From Leptodactylus fallax (lineage: Eukaryota > Chordata > Amphibia > Anura > Leptodactylidae), in contig CAMRHE010000028.1 of the NCBI GenBank assembly GCA_947044405.1, positions 4,881,501 through 4,945,500 on the forward strand: a stretch of 64,000 nucleotides of DNA. Reading direction: 5' to 3'. Shown here in pieces: positions 36,530 through 48,085 of the stretch. The notes under the pieces were generated by a model. The model was not told where the DNA came from. It saw nothing but the letters and a program-made list of their open reading frames with translations, and did no database searches. Position numbers and translations under genes: made by a program. Every line of letters starts with the position of its first letter. Position 1 is the stretch's first letter.

Positions 36530-37370
36530 GGGGCAGTGTTCATATAATACCACCATACCATGCTCATATATCACCACCATGCAGTACTCATATAATAACA
36601 CCATACAGTGCTCATAAATAACCCTATACTGTGCTGAAGTTAAACCACCATACTGTGCTAATATAATAGTACCATGCTGTGCTCATGCAATACTTCTATA
36701 CAGTGCTCATAAAATGGCATCATACTGTGCCGATATAATATCACCATACAGTGCTCATAAATAACCCCATATTGTGCTCATATTATACCACCACACAGCG
36801 CTTGTATAATGCCATCATACTGTGCAGATATATTACTACCATATGGTGCTCATATAATGCCTCCATACAATGCTCATTAATAACCCCATACTGTTCTGAT
36901 GTAATACCACCATACAGTGCAGATATAATACCGCCATACAGTGCTCATATAATACCACCATACAGTGCTCATATAATGCCTCCATACAATGCTCATTAAT
37001 AACTCCATACTGTGCTGATGTAATACCACCATACTGTGCAGATATAATACCACCATACAGTGCTCATAAATAACCCCATACTCTGCTGATGCAATACCAC
37101 CTTACTGTGCTGATATAATACCACCATATTGTGCTCATATTAGACCACCACACAGTGCTTATATAATGCCATCATACTGTGCAGATAAAATACCACCATA
37201 TTGTGCTATATTATACCACCACACAGTGCTCATATAATGCAATCATACTGTGCAGATATAATACCACCATATGGTGCTCATATAATGCCTCCATACAGTG
37301 CTCATAAATAACCCCATACTGTGCTGATGTAATACCACCATACAGTGCTTAAATAATATCAATACACGGA
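36530..37370. repeat. 24-bp tandem repeat with higher-order structure
   Basis: About 34 copies of a ~24-bp unit ATAATACCACCATACAGTGC + TCAT. Variants (TGCCTCCATAC, ATAACCCCATACTGTGCTGA, CACCACACAGTGCTTATA) recur in the same order several times, for example from about 36850 and again from about 36965, showing a composite repeat of several units. Confidence 0.9.
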
Positions 37371-37374
37371 GACC

Positions 37375-38580
37375 AGCCAACAGCTCCAAGTAATAGTGTG
37401 GTGGTCACAGGTGCTCCCCGCTACTGCCAAAAACATCTCAGCTGCCTTCACATAACGGGTGCGTGTGTGACCCCTGCTCTATTCAATCCCCTTTCAATTA
37501 GGGTCGTACAGTGAGGGGGAATGGGGCGCTCTGGTCCCCCATACCAGTGTCAGTAACTATCCCAGGATAGATGATAACCCCTCTAAGACTTGTGGTGATC
37601 CAAGCCTTGGGTGTTGGGCCATCTTTGGCGCCCCCTTCAGCTCAGCCCTGCCCCACCAATAGTGTTATCAGCCCTTTAACATCCACAGTTGCCTAAGTAA
37701 GAGGAGAATTACCGTGAGTTCACTGCGCTCCCCAGAAATTGCTTTACTGCAAAAAAAAAAAGGTTTATTTAAGCAATTTTTCTAATAAATATCAGAAATG
37801 TGAAACGATGGAGATCAAAGGGGCCGGCGGGTAGAGAACTGTCGCCGTTTTTTTCTTGGAGTAATTAAGAGCAATTTATTTTTAAGTGTAAGACTCCCCT
37901 TTAAGAGGGAGCGATTTCATAGCCGCCTATTATGTAAGGTATATTTTTTTGCACAGTTTGAGGCTGGAGGCAGATACACATTGTTGGTACTGAGGTAGAA
38001 TTAATTCTCCGTGTTTTCTTTGTAATAGGCCGGCCGCGGTCTGGAAATAGTACGCACGCTCATTTTTATTCCGCACCACACTCGGCTTTCGAGCAGACCT
38101 GCTGAACTGTTTAACCTAATTACCATCAGAAGGATTTATTCAGCTCGCAACTGTGGAAGCCATTGCTTTATTTAACAGATCTTCATTTCAGCAAATCTCA
38201 GGAATTCTGACATCATTATTTAGCCCAGTTCTTTCCATGGAATGGCTCGAAACACTGGCTTTTTCATGGCCTTGTGCTCGCATTATATTCCTTACATAGT
38301 TGGACTGCACCCAGGATCTTGCAGGGTAGGATCTTGCAGGGTCCCCTAGACACCCTGGACATGTACAGTGAAATCTTTGGATGTTGCGCCCAGTTGATTT
38401 TCGGGAAAAGATGCAATATAAAAAAAAGGTGTTTTCTAAAACCTGCAACTATATCCAAAAAGTTGCTGAAAAATTTCAAGCTTGACATGTGACTTTAGCA
38501 TCAGTTTGTCTTGCGTGATATTGTGTCGCCATGATTGTCAGGTTGCTTCATGTGTGGCCTCAAATTTACAGCTTGTTTGG
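37375..38580. other. Unique-looking intronic stretch
   Basis: No repeat signature from about 37680 to 38240. The motif-like TTTAACCTAATTACCATCAG at 38109 and the AT-rich flanks suggest possible conserved non-coding sequence; not testable here. Confidence 0.3.
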
Positions 38581-38584
38581 AATG

Positions 38585-39020
38585 AAGGGGTTAAAGGGAC
38601 TTTCTGAGACTTTTTGATGGATGGCCTAACCTTAGGATAGGTCACGACCAGTTGAAGATCAGTGGGGTCCAACACCTAGGACCCCTGTGGTTTACCTGTT
38701 GGAAACAGCAGCAGTGCTCCACCGGCCATGTGATGTCGTATTCATTGGTCACATGGTTCAAGTGAGTGACATGAGCTGCAGTACCCAGCATAGCCACTAT
38801 ACAATGTACGGCGCTGTGCTTGGTAAGTACTGAAGAGGCTACAGCTTCTTCAAACAGCCCAGATGTCAGATCCTTGCTGATTTTTAATTTTTAACCTATG
38901 CAGTACCAAACACAGCCACTATTCCATGTACGGCACAGCAATCGTTATCATAGTCCTGGACATTCCCTTTAAGGATAGACCATCAGTATTTCAGTCCATG
39001 AAAACCCCTTTAACTGATAA
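38585..39020. repeat. Dispersed repeat with CACTATACAATGTACGGCGC
   Basis: Contains GGATAGGTCACGACCAGTTG, CAGTGGGGTCCAACACCTAG, AGCCACTATACAATGTACGG and a second, mirrored GGATAGACCATCAGTATTTC..CCCCTTTAA end. The same CACTATTCAATGTACGGCGC piece occurs at 52370. Probably a long non-autonomous DNA transposon. Confidence 0.65.
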
Positions 39021-39144
39021 AATTCTGGGATTTTGCAAATGCCACTAGAGGGAGCTCACTGTATACTGTTCATTCATTGAACTCTCTAGTAGAACAGTAT
39101 ACAGTATGCTCCCCCTGTTGGTGGCTACATTTTTATCTTTTCCA

Positions 39145-39588
39145 AAGGACCTTTCATCACCTCAAGCTCTTTTCATCCTTTAATAGCCCCCCTCCACTGA
39201 TTCCAGCACAGTTGGAATTTTTTTTCTCTAGCCCCCACTGTCCTCGATCAGTCAATGCTGTTAGTTTTGGAGCCTGATCTCCTAACTAGACTCTCTAATG
39301 TCAAGTGGGTGGTGCCAGACAAGATCAGGCAGGAGGGCGGGCTTCAGAGCTCTGACACTATCCACCTATGATTGCAGATCTGAGTCACACCCCCTGCCTG
39401 CTCCTGTCTGACACCACCCACTTGATATTAGGGAGTCTAGTTAGTACCGGTATATCAGGAACCAAAACTAACAGCGCTGATTGCTCAGGAATGGTGGGGG
39501 CTAGAAAATAAATTCCAACTGCACCAGAATCAGTGGAGGGGCGGCTATATAAAGAACTGGGGTTGGTGGACGTGGTAAAAAGTCCTCT
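39145..39588. mobile_element. Palindromic MITE family C, long version
   Basis: Outer ends as in 8468 and 15295. The inner hairpin is longer: AATGTCAAGTGGGTGGTG..GACAAGATCAGGCAGGAG is mirrored by CTGCTCCTGTCTGACACCAC..CACTTGATATTA at 39390-39432. Confidence 0.8.
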
Positions 39589-39594
39589 TAACTC

Positions 39595-41090
39595 TTATGT
39601 CTATACAGAGGATTTGGAGTAAAGATATTTTATAAAATTGGACCTAAAAACATCATGATATTAAGGGGTGGCTATTCACAGACTGTGTGGGATTTGACAC
39701 CAACCCTGGTTGGAAGGAGATGCTTTTGGAACGACAAGCCCTGGATGTATTTGTCAGATCATTAGCATCCAACTGGCAGCCTAGAGGAGCTTTTGGACAG
39801 AACCGGCCCTTCCTGAGCCCCCTCCTCTGTACCGTGTGACTGTGTTTAGGGCTCGGATCACAAACACTGCGCCAAAAATACTTGAAAATATGAATATGGT
39901 ATCTAGAATTCAATGACAACACCCTTGTTGAATAATCTTTGTGTGGGAAGGAGCTGAGAACAAATCTGTTATGTAATTGCGAAGATTTCAGCTTTCTTGG
40001 GAGATTGATACGTAGCGGAATCCAAGTAACATGTGGCCAAAACCAGATCAGTAAGTGGGAGCTTCATCATCTCATGTGTGTACGAGGCTCTTATCTGAGA
40101 GTGGATGTAGAGGGAGCCGCTGAAGAGGAGGGTGGATATAGGGGGAGCTGCTGAAGAGGAGGACTACTACTCCCTTTCTCCCATGATTTATTGATGTTAT
40201 TAGCACTGCTAAGTGCATTCACTTACAGCATGGACTGAACATCTGCAGAATGGGTGTAGGACAGAACAGTTACACAAGTCAAATGACTTCATAATGCTTT
40301 AGATAACCTTTTAGGGTCAGTTCACACACAGAAGATTTCTTGCAGAAAATTCTATAACCATGTCATTCATCTGAAATCTAGGTACTTGCAAAATAACCCC
40401 ATTCAGATGAATAGAACTGATTTTTAGATGTGGAAATATGTGCACCGAATCTGACGAATATATTCTTAGGTGAAACTACAACTTCCAGCAAGCCCGACAG
40501 ACACAATTGTGATCTTAGCTGAGAAATGGAGACAATTGTATCCACTCTAGGCAATGCTTTGCAATCTAGGACCATCCGCAGCTACACAAATCACTTGTTT
40601 AGTTTGCTACAATGTATCGGTCTGTTCATCTCCATTAAAGGAGTTGTCTGACTTTTTTAAGATGATGTGCTCTTTGTGAAAATGTCACCGCTGAGTCCTT
40701 TGGCTGCAAGGGTCACCTGGCACAAAAGAGACATCACTGCTGGTCCTACGTTCATATATGCGCCGGGGTGTCCGTTGTTCTGATCCGTCGGAGGACCAGA
40801 ACAACAGACACATGGACCACTAAAATAGCAGACACCAGTGGAGTGTGATGGACCCATTGACTGTAATGGGATCCATCAGGTGTCTGTTCTTTAAAACTGC
40901 CAGATAAAAAAGTTGAACTTGTAGCAATTTTCCTTCCGACACTCTGACTTTAGACACTACAACGGAATCTTTAAAGACTAGTTTTTAAGAATATGTTACA
41001 TGGCGGTCATCTATTATAGAGCAGCTCTCGTTTCTCATAGAGGGGTGCTGGAACAGGCGAACCCTCCTTCCCCAAACACACACACAGACA
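39595..41090. other. Intronic DNA with MITE fragments
   Basis: GGTCAGTTCACACACAGAAG near 40316 and GTTCATATATGCGCCGGGGTG near 40751 are starts of diverged family A-like elements; ends unclear. Confidence 0.4.
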
Positions 41091-41094
41091 CTTA

Positions 41095-41443
41095 GGCCCG
41101 TTTACATCTGCGTTCAGGTTTACGTTCGGGGGAGTCCGCTTGGGGACCCCCTGAACAGAAACCTATACGCATAAAAAAGTGGTTTACCTGGGAAACCCGT
41201 AGATCCCATAGACTATAATGGGTTCCGTGTGGTTTCCGCTCGGTTTCCGCATGAAACATGCGGAGAGGAAAGTGCTGCTTGCTTCGTGCGAAAACCGAGC
41301 GGAAACCACACAGACCCCATTATAGTCTGTGGGGTCCGTGGGTTTCCCAGGTAAACCTCTTTTTTATGCGTATAGGTTTCCATTCGGGGGGTCCCCAAGC
41401 GGACTCCTGGAACGGAAACCCGAACGCAGATGTGAACCGGGCC
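41095..41443. mobile_element. Palindromic MITE family A
   Basis: 349 bp, ends GGCCCGTTTACATCTGCGTT and, reversed, GGCCCGGTTCACATCTGCGT; flanks TTA and TCA. Inner GACTATAATGGG, CATGCGGAGAGGAA and GTATAGGTTTCC blocks are shared with 19628-19883. Confidence 0.85.
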
Positions 41444-41562
41444 TCACTCACACTTTATGATACCTGTATATCTTTAGTGGATTTTTTTGTAACTTTTTGT
41501 AACAATTCTGTATCTTTGCTTGCTGTCGTAGTTGACTAGACCAACACCTATGTTACCATAAG

Positions 41563-41717
41563 CAGGGGTGTAGCTGGGCATATTCCTCGGGTGCTGGATG
41601 TTGGGGGGGAGAGCACCAACAAGCCACATTTATACATTTTTTATACATCTAGATACAGAGTAAAGACAGTGATCTGAGCCCTTGCCCCGGGTGAAGGAAA
41701 GCCTGGCTACAGCTCTG
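41563..41717. mobile_element. Small hAT-like MITE with 7-bp target duplication
   Basis: 155 bp beginning CAGGGGTGTAGCTGGGC and ending GCCTGGCTACAGCTCTG, imperfect inverted ends, flanked by CCATAAG on both sides (41556-41562, 41718-41724). The ends resemble those of the 42288 element. Confidence 0.75.
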
Positions 41718-42287
41718 CCATAAGTGTGACCGCAGCCTTATTAGCAGGATATTGTCATCTCATGACCTGACGCTATGGTCCTATTTGCATCCTGCAGAAG
41801 TCACGCGTCCGGGCAGACCCCCGCAGTTAATTGTCGCATCCCTCTAACATATTGTTCGCTTCGCTTCTGTAACGTGTGGTACGGCCATGGCGAGCAGCTT
41901 GCTTTTGTAGCCTGATTAAAAGATAGGATTAGTTCCATGAATAGAGCATTAATACCAGTCTGGATCTGACCTTCTTTGTGGCAGATGTAAGCGCCTAAGG
42001 AGCATGCTCAGAGTCAGCGTCACGCTGCTCCATCCATTACAGACCGTACATCACAGGGGATCAGTTACCAGGAGGAGGGTGAGGGGGGACTCTCTGCTGA
42101 CTGCAGATTTACAGTCTGAATATGCCGGAAGCAGAAACCTATGGGGATCGAAGTTCTGCTCCGAAAACTAGAAATTGGGGGGTCTAAATTTTGCAGGTGT
42201 TTTATGGACTTCTATTTAAAGCAGCCTATACCACAGCCAACCACCATCACAGGTCCACAAAGGTTGTCACCCAGCTTAGCATAAGGG

Positions 42288-44664
42288 CAGAGGCGTAGCT
42301 AGGGGTTCAGCACAGGGGGGCGAACATGTCCAAGTGGGCCCCCAACTTGGACATGTTTGTATACTGATACTATGAGTATACGCTGAGCGTATAGTGGTAT
42401 ATAGCAGCTCTACACAGGGCTCTGAAGACAATTTAGGTGAATACAGGACAGTAACATTTTGTGACTTACCGGTGACATCTCTGACTAATCCTTCACATTC
42501 CCGTCTCTTTCATCCGAATGGCCATGACCACTTCTTCCAGTCTCTGTAAAGTTTGCAACACAGACATCTTTGGCTCCTCACTTTTCCAGGCACCGACCCA
42601 CATTATCCTCACCTACACTAAGCCCCCATCCTGCTGCTACCCCAATTATAAAATATATAATATAACCCCCTATAATGAATAATACCCCCAAGTGCATCTT
42701 TAAATTAATAACTTCCCTGTGCACCCCCTTTAAATAGTGTCCCTTATTAATAATGTCCCAGGTATTTCCTAATTGAAAAGGGAAAAAAAAAACATGGGAA
42801 AAAAAAATTATTGGGGTTCCAATACCCGGGACCCCCAGGATCAGCTGTTTGAATGAACCGTGGTACCTGTGTAGGCGCCGTGACCCCTTCTCTATTTACA
42901 TAGTGTCATTCATCTCATAGTGGCCATGTCATGTAACTACAACCTCATCCTATACACGTCTATGTGACAAGGCTGGAATTACATCACACGGTCACTATAA
43001 ACAGACAGCGTGCAATATAAACAGGCGCCATAGCCCCTTCATACAGCTGATCAGTGGGGAGTCACTTATCTCTTATTGATGTTTTATTCTGAGGATAGAC
43101 CATCAATAAAAATGAGATGGAAAACACCTTAAGGCCAAGGCCCCACGTGGCGTCCCGCAGCAAAAAACAGCTGTGGGAAAAAACGTGGCAGAGACGCATC
43201 GCGTTGGAAATCACAGCATGTCAATTATACCTACAGAAACTCTGGCGGTTTCCATATAGGTGTATTGAAAACAGAAAGTCCACAGAGGAAACCTCTGCGG
43301 ACCTTCTGTGAAAAGCGCTGCGGGGAAAAACCACAATGTTACCGCCATGGTTTTTCCTGCAGCCCGCTACGTGGGGCCTTAGTCTTAATAAAGCCCAAGT
43401 GCCACTTTCATTAAATTAAATTGACCCTCATATTATGCCCCTGATTCCCCCTGACATAAATACAGCACCTCTAATGACCCCTTATATCAATGACCACCCC
43501 CTTATGTTCATAATGCCTCCTAATATAAATGATGCCCCCTAATGGCTCCTTATATAACTAACCTCCTCCTTGTATTAATAATACCCCCCAATAACCCTTA
43601 TATAAATGACCCCCCCATCGTCATAATGCCCCCTAATGAATCCTCCCTTATAGTTATATTTCCCCCTCCCTAACCACCCCTTATACTATTAATATACCCA
43701 CAAAAAAAAAGTCACACTCACCTACTTGCGATGATGATGAACGGAGCCGCCGACGCTTCCTCCCTGTCCACGCACAGGACGTCTGTGTCTGAGTGCGGGC
43801 GGCGCAATATTGTGACGTCATCGCGCCGCCCATGCTGAGAAGCAGACATCCGTCTGTGGTCTCGGCGTCTTGTAAACCGCAAGCCTGCATTGGCCTTGCG
43901 GTTTACAAGACAGTTAAGCACCAGGAAGTATTGTAACTAGATCGGTGTCTGCAGACACCGATCTAGTTAGAAATAAAGGTCTGTATTAATGGCGGTCCCG
44001 GGGTGGGCCCCCAAAGATTCAGTGGGCCCGGGGCAGCCGCCCCTCTGCCCCCCCACTAGCTACGCCTCTGACTGTAGGGTTCAGTTTTGGGATTCACTGT
44101 CACCTGACCTATCCTATGGAGAGGTCATCAGTATCAAATATCTTCAAAACTAAACAACTCTTTTAAAAGTGCTGAAAAGGGACACTGTTAAGATCACACA
44201 AATACAGCCTATTAAACTTAGTACTGACCACTTTTGAAACTGCAGCTTGGCCTGGAAGGACCCTGATGTGGAGGACACCCTGCAGACGACCTGTTAGCAC
44301 ATAAAGCACAGGTAGGGACCAGGGGGCGGAGTTTCGGCGCGCTGTGCGTCACGTGCCGACGCTCTGCTCTAATCAGTTGCAGGTATTGTTCCCTGCTCAA
44401 CCTCAGTCAGCCAGTAAGCGGTGAGCAGGATAAGTAAGCGCTGTAAGAGTCAGCAACGTGCGCTGCTCAGCGCTACACATCTTGGGCTGGTTCCTCACTC
44501 GGTTAATATGTCTTCCTCAGCCAGGGAGTGAGGAACCAGTCTAGGATGTGTAGCGCTGAGCAGCTGATGTAGATAGAAATCTTTTGATACCGTTAGTGGG
44601 CCCCCACCTTCTCACTGGGCCCGGGGCCGTCGCCCCCTCTGCCCCCCAGCTAGCTACGCCTCTG
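42288..44664. mobile_element. 2.4-kb composite hAT-type element with 8-bp target duplication
   Basis: Left end CAGAGGCGTAGCTAGGGG, right end CTAGCTACGCCTCTG, flanked by CATAAGGG on both sides (42280-42287 and 44665-44672), the 8-bp duplication expected of hAT transposases. No transposase frame survives. A second, homologous right end occurs inside at 44070. Nested repeats include the GATCAGCTGTTTGAA repeat (about 42810-43128) and a family B MITE (43133-43384). Internal hairpins lie at 43867-43911, 43934-43969 and 44462-44564. Confidence 0.85.
43133..43384. mobile_element. Palindromic MITE family B nested in the hAT-type element
   Basis: 252 bp, ends GGCCAAGGCCCCACGTGGCG and, reversed, GACTAAGGCCCCACGTAGCG, flanked by TTAA on both sides (43129-43132, 43385-43388). 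The other family copies show only TAA, so the duplication is either TAA/TTA or TTAA. Contains ATTATACCTACAGAAACTC like the other copies. Confidence 0.8.
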
Positions 44665-44676
44665 CATAAGGGTTAT

Positions 44677-45020
44677 GTGGGGTTATACAGTGACGTGGAA
44701 GCAACAAATAATGAATCACTTCATATCTAAACAGATTTACCATTCAGGATTCTGGGAAAGCTGGATGAGACCTTCCTTATAAGGAGTCCTGTGGGGTTAT
44801 ACAGTGACGTGGAAGCAAGAAATAATGAATCACTTTCTATCTAAACAGATTTACCATTCAGGATTCTGGGAAAGCTGGGTGAAACCTTCCTTGTAAAGAG
44901 TCCTGTGGGGTTATACAGTGACGTGAAAACAAGAAATAATGAATCACTTCCTATTTAAACAGATTTAACAGATTTGCTATGTAGGATCCTGGGGAAGCTG
45001 GGTGACAACCAATATGGTCA
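44677..45020. repeat. 114-bp tandem repeat, three copies, with dispersed relatives
   Basis: GGTTATACAGTGACGTG recurs at 44681, 44795 and 44909, spacing 114 bp. Each unit ends near GATTCTGGGAAAGCTGG. Related, more diverged blocks lie at 45080-45380, 46500-46740 and 53885-53955. Confidence 0.85.
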
Positions 45021-45024
45021 CCAG

Positions 45025-46200
45025 TTCAGCTCCTGTAAGAGTTGTCGATTTGATCACCTTGAGTCCTGTAGGACTCACCTCCTGTCTAAACAGATTGGCC
45101 GTTCAGGATTCTGGTAAAGCTGAGTGCCAACCAAAGCGGCCACGAGCATGACTCTAGGAAAGCTGGGTGAGAATCAATATAGCCGAAATTACAGCCCGAT
45201 ATAGGGTGGCCATCATACTTACCTCGAGTCCTGATTATAAAAGCGATACAGAGGCAGTAAATTATAATATCTAGATAGATTTCCAGCAGCGATTGTGGAA
45301 AAGCTGGGTACCAATCTACATGACCACCATTACAGTTTCCACAGGGGTCATCACCAAGCTTTCCTAGAATCCTGAATAACAAGTGATATCATTGTCACTG
45401 TACACACCCACAGGACTTGAGGTCAGTATGGTGAGAATCCTTGTAGTAGGGTAATGGCGGCCATGTTCGTTGTCACCCATCTTTCCCAGAGATAGATTTA
45501 GCTCAGAGAGATGGGTAGGATATTATATATAAAGCTCAGCAGTGGGACGGAGTGTCCAGGAGATTCTAGGAAGAACAGGCTTGTGTCCCATAGTCGGCGC
45601 TCCTTGCTGTCACCAACTATCCCAAATTATTTGGGAGTGTCCTGAGTTTTTGAAAAACAATCCTGGCAAATTTGGGCATATCCAGTTCTGAAATAAAGCA
45701 GTGGCTTATGAAACCTCACCCAAACACAGGTGGTCCCACACTGTATAGGGGTGGACTTAAATATCCCTATTTTACCAATGTGAAATAAAGGGGCATGGCA
45801 TATATGTAAAAATTGTACGGTGCACTACACGTACAGCCATCAAACTATCCCTAGTAATAAAGTAGGAAAGTATATTTTAAAGGGTTTGTAAAAACCTGTT
45901 GTGGTCCCTGACCATTTCCACAGGACTCCGCTGCGGTACGTGCAGGTCATGTATATACAAATGCGCGCTTGCACTACATTAGACAAAGCGTGGTTGAGAT
46001 GAGTTAAATATATTGCCAAATTATTATCACAGCCGTTCCCCCGATAGCAGCCGGAACAAGATGTGAAATGTTCCTTAGCTGGTCGTGTCGTATTTTCGGC
46101 TGGCAGGGTCCCTGGGCAATGGTTGGGTTTATTCATGCATGTTCAGGGCCAGATGTTTCCACAGAGAAGGCCTGAGATCAGCTGAGATCAATCCTGTCAC
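45025..46200. other. Diverged relatives of the 114-bp repeat, then unassigned DNA
   Basis: Up to about 45500, blocks with AAAGCTGGGTGA and GATCACCTTGAGTCCTG alternate. After that nothing is recognised. Confidence 0.5.
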
Positions 46201-46206
46201 TTGTAA

Positions 46207-46479
46207 GGGGATGTTCACAGTACAGTTATTACAGTCCATCATAGGATGAGAGCAACGGACACTGATGGTAGTAGTGACAGATGCAGACGGAGCCCCCTGT
46301 GTTTGTGTCCATTCCCTTTGACTCTAATGTAAAAAACATGATGGAAGAAAGATTCAGGGTGAATGCAGACGGACACCAGACAGAGGGGGCTTCGTCTATA
46401 CCAGTCCGTAATGTCCGTTGCTCTTATCTTATGATGGATGAGAGTAACGGACCTTAATAATTGTGCTGTGAACCGACCC
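46207..46479. mobile_element. Palindromic MITE
   Basis: GGGGATGTTCACAGTACAGT at the left and, reversed, GGGTCGGTTCACAGCACAAT at the right; inner TCATAGGATGAGAGCAACGG mirrored by CCGTTGCTCTTATCTTATGA. Left flank TAA, right flank TAC. Confidence 0.75.
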
Positions 46480-46759
46480 TACGTGACATTCAAACCTGCG
46501 CACTTTGGAGTTATACAGTCACATGGAAGCAAGAAGTAATTAATTTCTATATATCTAGATAGATTTGCTGTTCAGTATCCTGGGAAATCTGGATGACCAC
46601 CATCATGGCTCCCATAAGAGTTGTCACTTTGATCACCTGTGGGATTATCCAGTGACACAGAAGTGGGAAGTAATAAATCACTTCCTTTCTAGAAAGGCCG
46701 GCTGTTCAGTATTCTGGGAAAGCTGGGTGACAAACAACTCAGCTCTTCCATGCAGTGTC

Positions 46760-47510
46760 ACTGGACGTATTTGTTTCTGGGTTTTGTCCTGCTCTGCATC
46801 AGGAGACTGAAGTTTTGCACATGGAATTTGGCAGATTAAGGATGAGTTCACACACTGCAGATTTGATCCAAAAACTTCTGCACCTGCATTTCAGCTCCAC
46901 ACATGTGACCGGCGCTCTTTTGGCTGCAGACATTACATTTCCATTTCTGCTAGCATCATTCTGATAAATGGGACAGTTCCAGAAATATCTGCAACAATTT
47001 TGCTGTATGTGAATTCGCCCAGAGAGAAGTGAATTTTTGCAAAACTTTCCCTTTTTTTAAAAAAAAATAATCTATGAACACAAAGCTGACTAAATAGTTC
47101 TCGGGAACAGATAACGTTTATATGGGAGGACCCGGCGAGTCGGGGGCAGGTCTCAGAGCGCATGAGAGAAAACACACAGAAGTGACACATGGAAAAGTTA
47201 TTTCACTCTGCTGCGATGGAACTGCTTGGATTTAAAGGGACCTATATAGGTATCCTATATATAAGCAGCGTGGCCCCCAGACCCCCATCTGTACCCATCT
47301 GCACCCATGATGTGGTCAGTGTGAATGTAATATATCAACTGAACACTAGGGAATCCGATCCATATATACTTGGGTACGGCTACTATAAATGTACAAGGGG
47401 TGATCCTGTATACAGGGTGCTATATGGATGTGACAAGTCCATATAAAGTCAGGACAGGTATCATATACATACTATATAGACTATTAGGGACTAGATTTGG
47501 AAACAAATGC
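46760..47510. other. Intronic DNA with a possible MITE fragment
   Basis: GAGTTCACACACTGCAGATTTG near 46845 and TGTGAATTCGCCC near 47008 may be the ends of a diverged element. Remainder unassigned. Confidence 0.4.
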
Positions 47511-47514
47511 CCTA

Positions 47515-48085
47515 TCTAATAACTCTGTTATCCCTCCTGAAATTGTATGAATAAATTAACAAATGGTTGTTACCAATTGGGGGTGTATCCCTGCACACTC
47601 TGATATGGTTTAGGCCGGTTGCAGACAACCGTGTGCTTTTCCGCAGCCATGAATTAAAGGCACGGGCAGCGCACAAGGGACACGCAGATGTCACCCATGT
47701 GCCGCCCGTGCTCAAGCCGTGATTCCGTGCCCCTTTCATTAAATGAATAGGAGCCACAGAAGCAAGGGCCGCAAAATAGGACAGGAATAGGATCTGTTCT
47801 ATATTTTGTGGCCCGGACTGTCGGCCCGCATACGTGACCGTGTAATTCACAGGCCCATAGAAATGAATGGGTCAGTGTGCTATCTGTGAAATACACGGAT
47901 AGCACACTGATCACGGCCACGGTCGTCTGCAAGGGGCCTTAGTTTGTATAGCCAGTGTCAGACTGTGCGAGGATGCACCCATTCAGAAGTAGAAAGGTCA
48001 CACCCAGTTGTCAATTCATTCATACATTTCCAGGAGGAATAACAGAGGAATACAACAGAGTATTAAGAAAAGATGTTCCTAAGTT
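47515..48085. mobile_element. Family E palindrome split by a Harbinger-type MITE
   Basis: CTCTGTTATCCCTCCTGAAA..ATGAATAAATTAAC at the left pairs with GTCAATTCATTCATACATTT..GGAGGAATAACAGAGGAA at the right. The centre (ACTCTGATATGG / CAGTGTCAGACTG) is interrupted at 47610 by the family D element. The right end is about 290 bp from the fmnl2 exon at 48372. Confidence 0.8.
47613..47938. mobile_element. PIF/Harbinger-type MITE (family D), TTA target duplication
   Basis: 326 bp, ends GGCCGGTTGCAGACAACCGT and, reversed, GGCCCCTTGCAGACGACCGT, flanked by TTA on both sides (47610-47612, 47939-47941). Further mirrored blocks include GAATTCACAG/CTGTGAAATAC. It is inserted in a family E element, which gives a relative age order. 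Confidence 0.85.
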
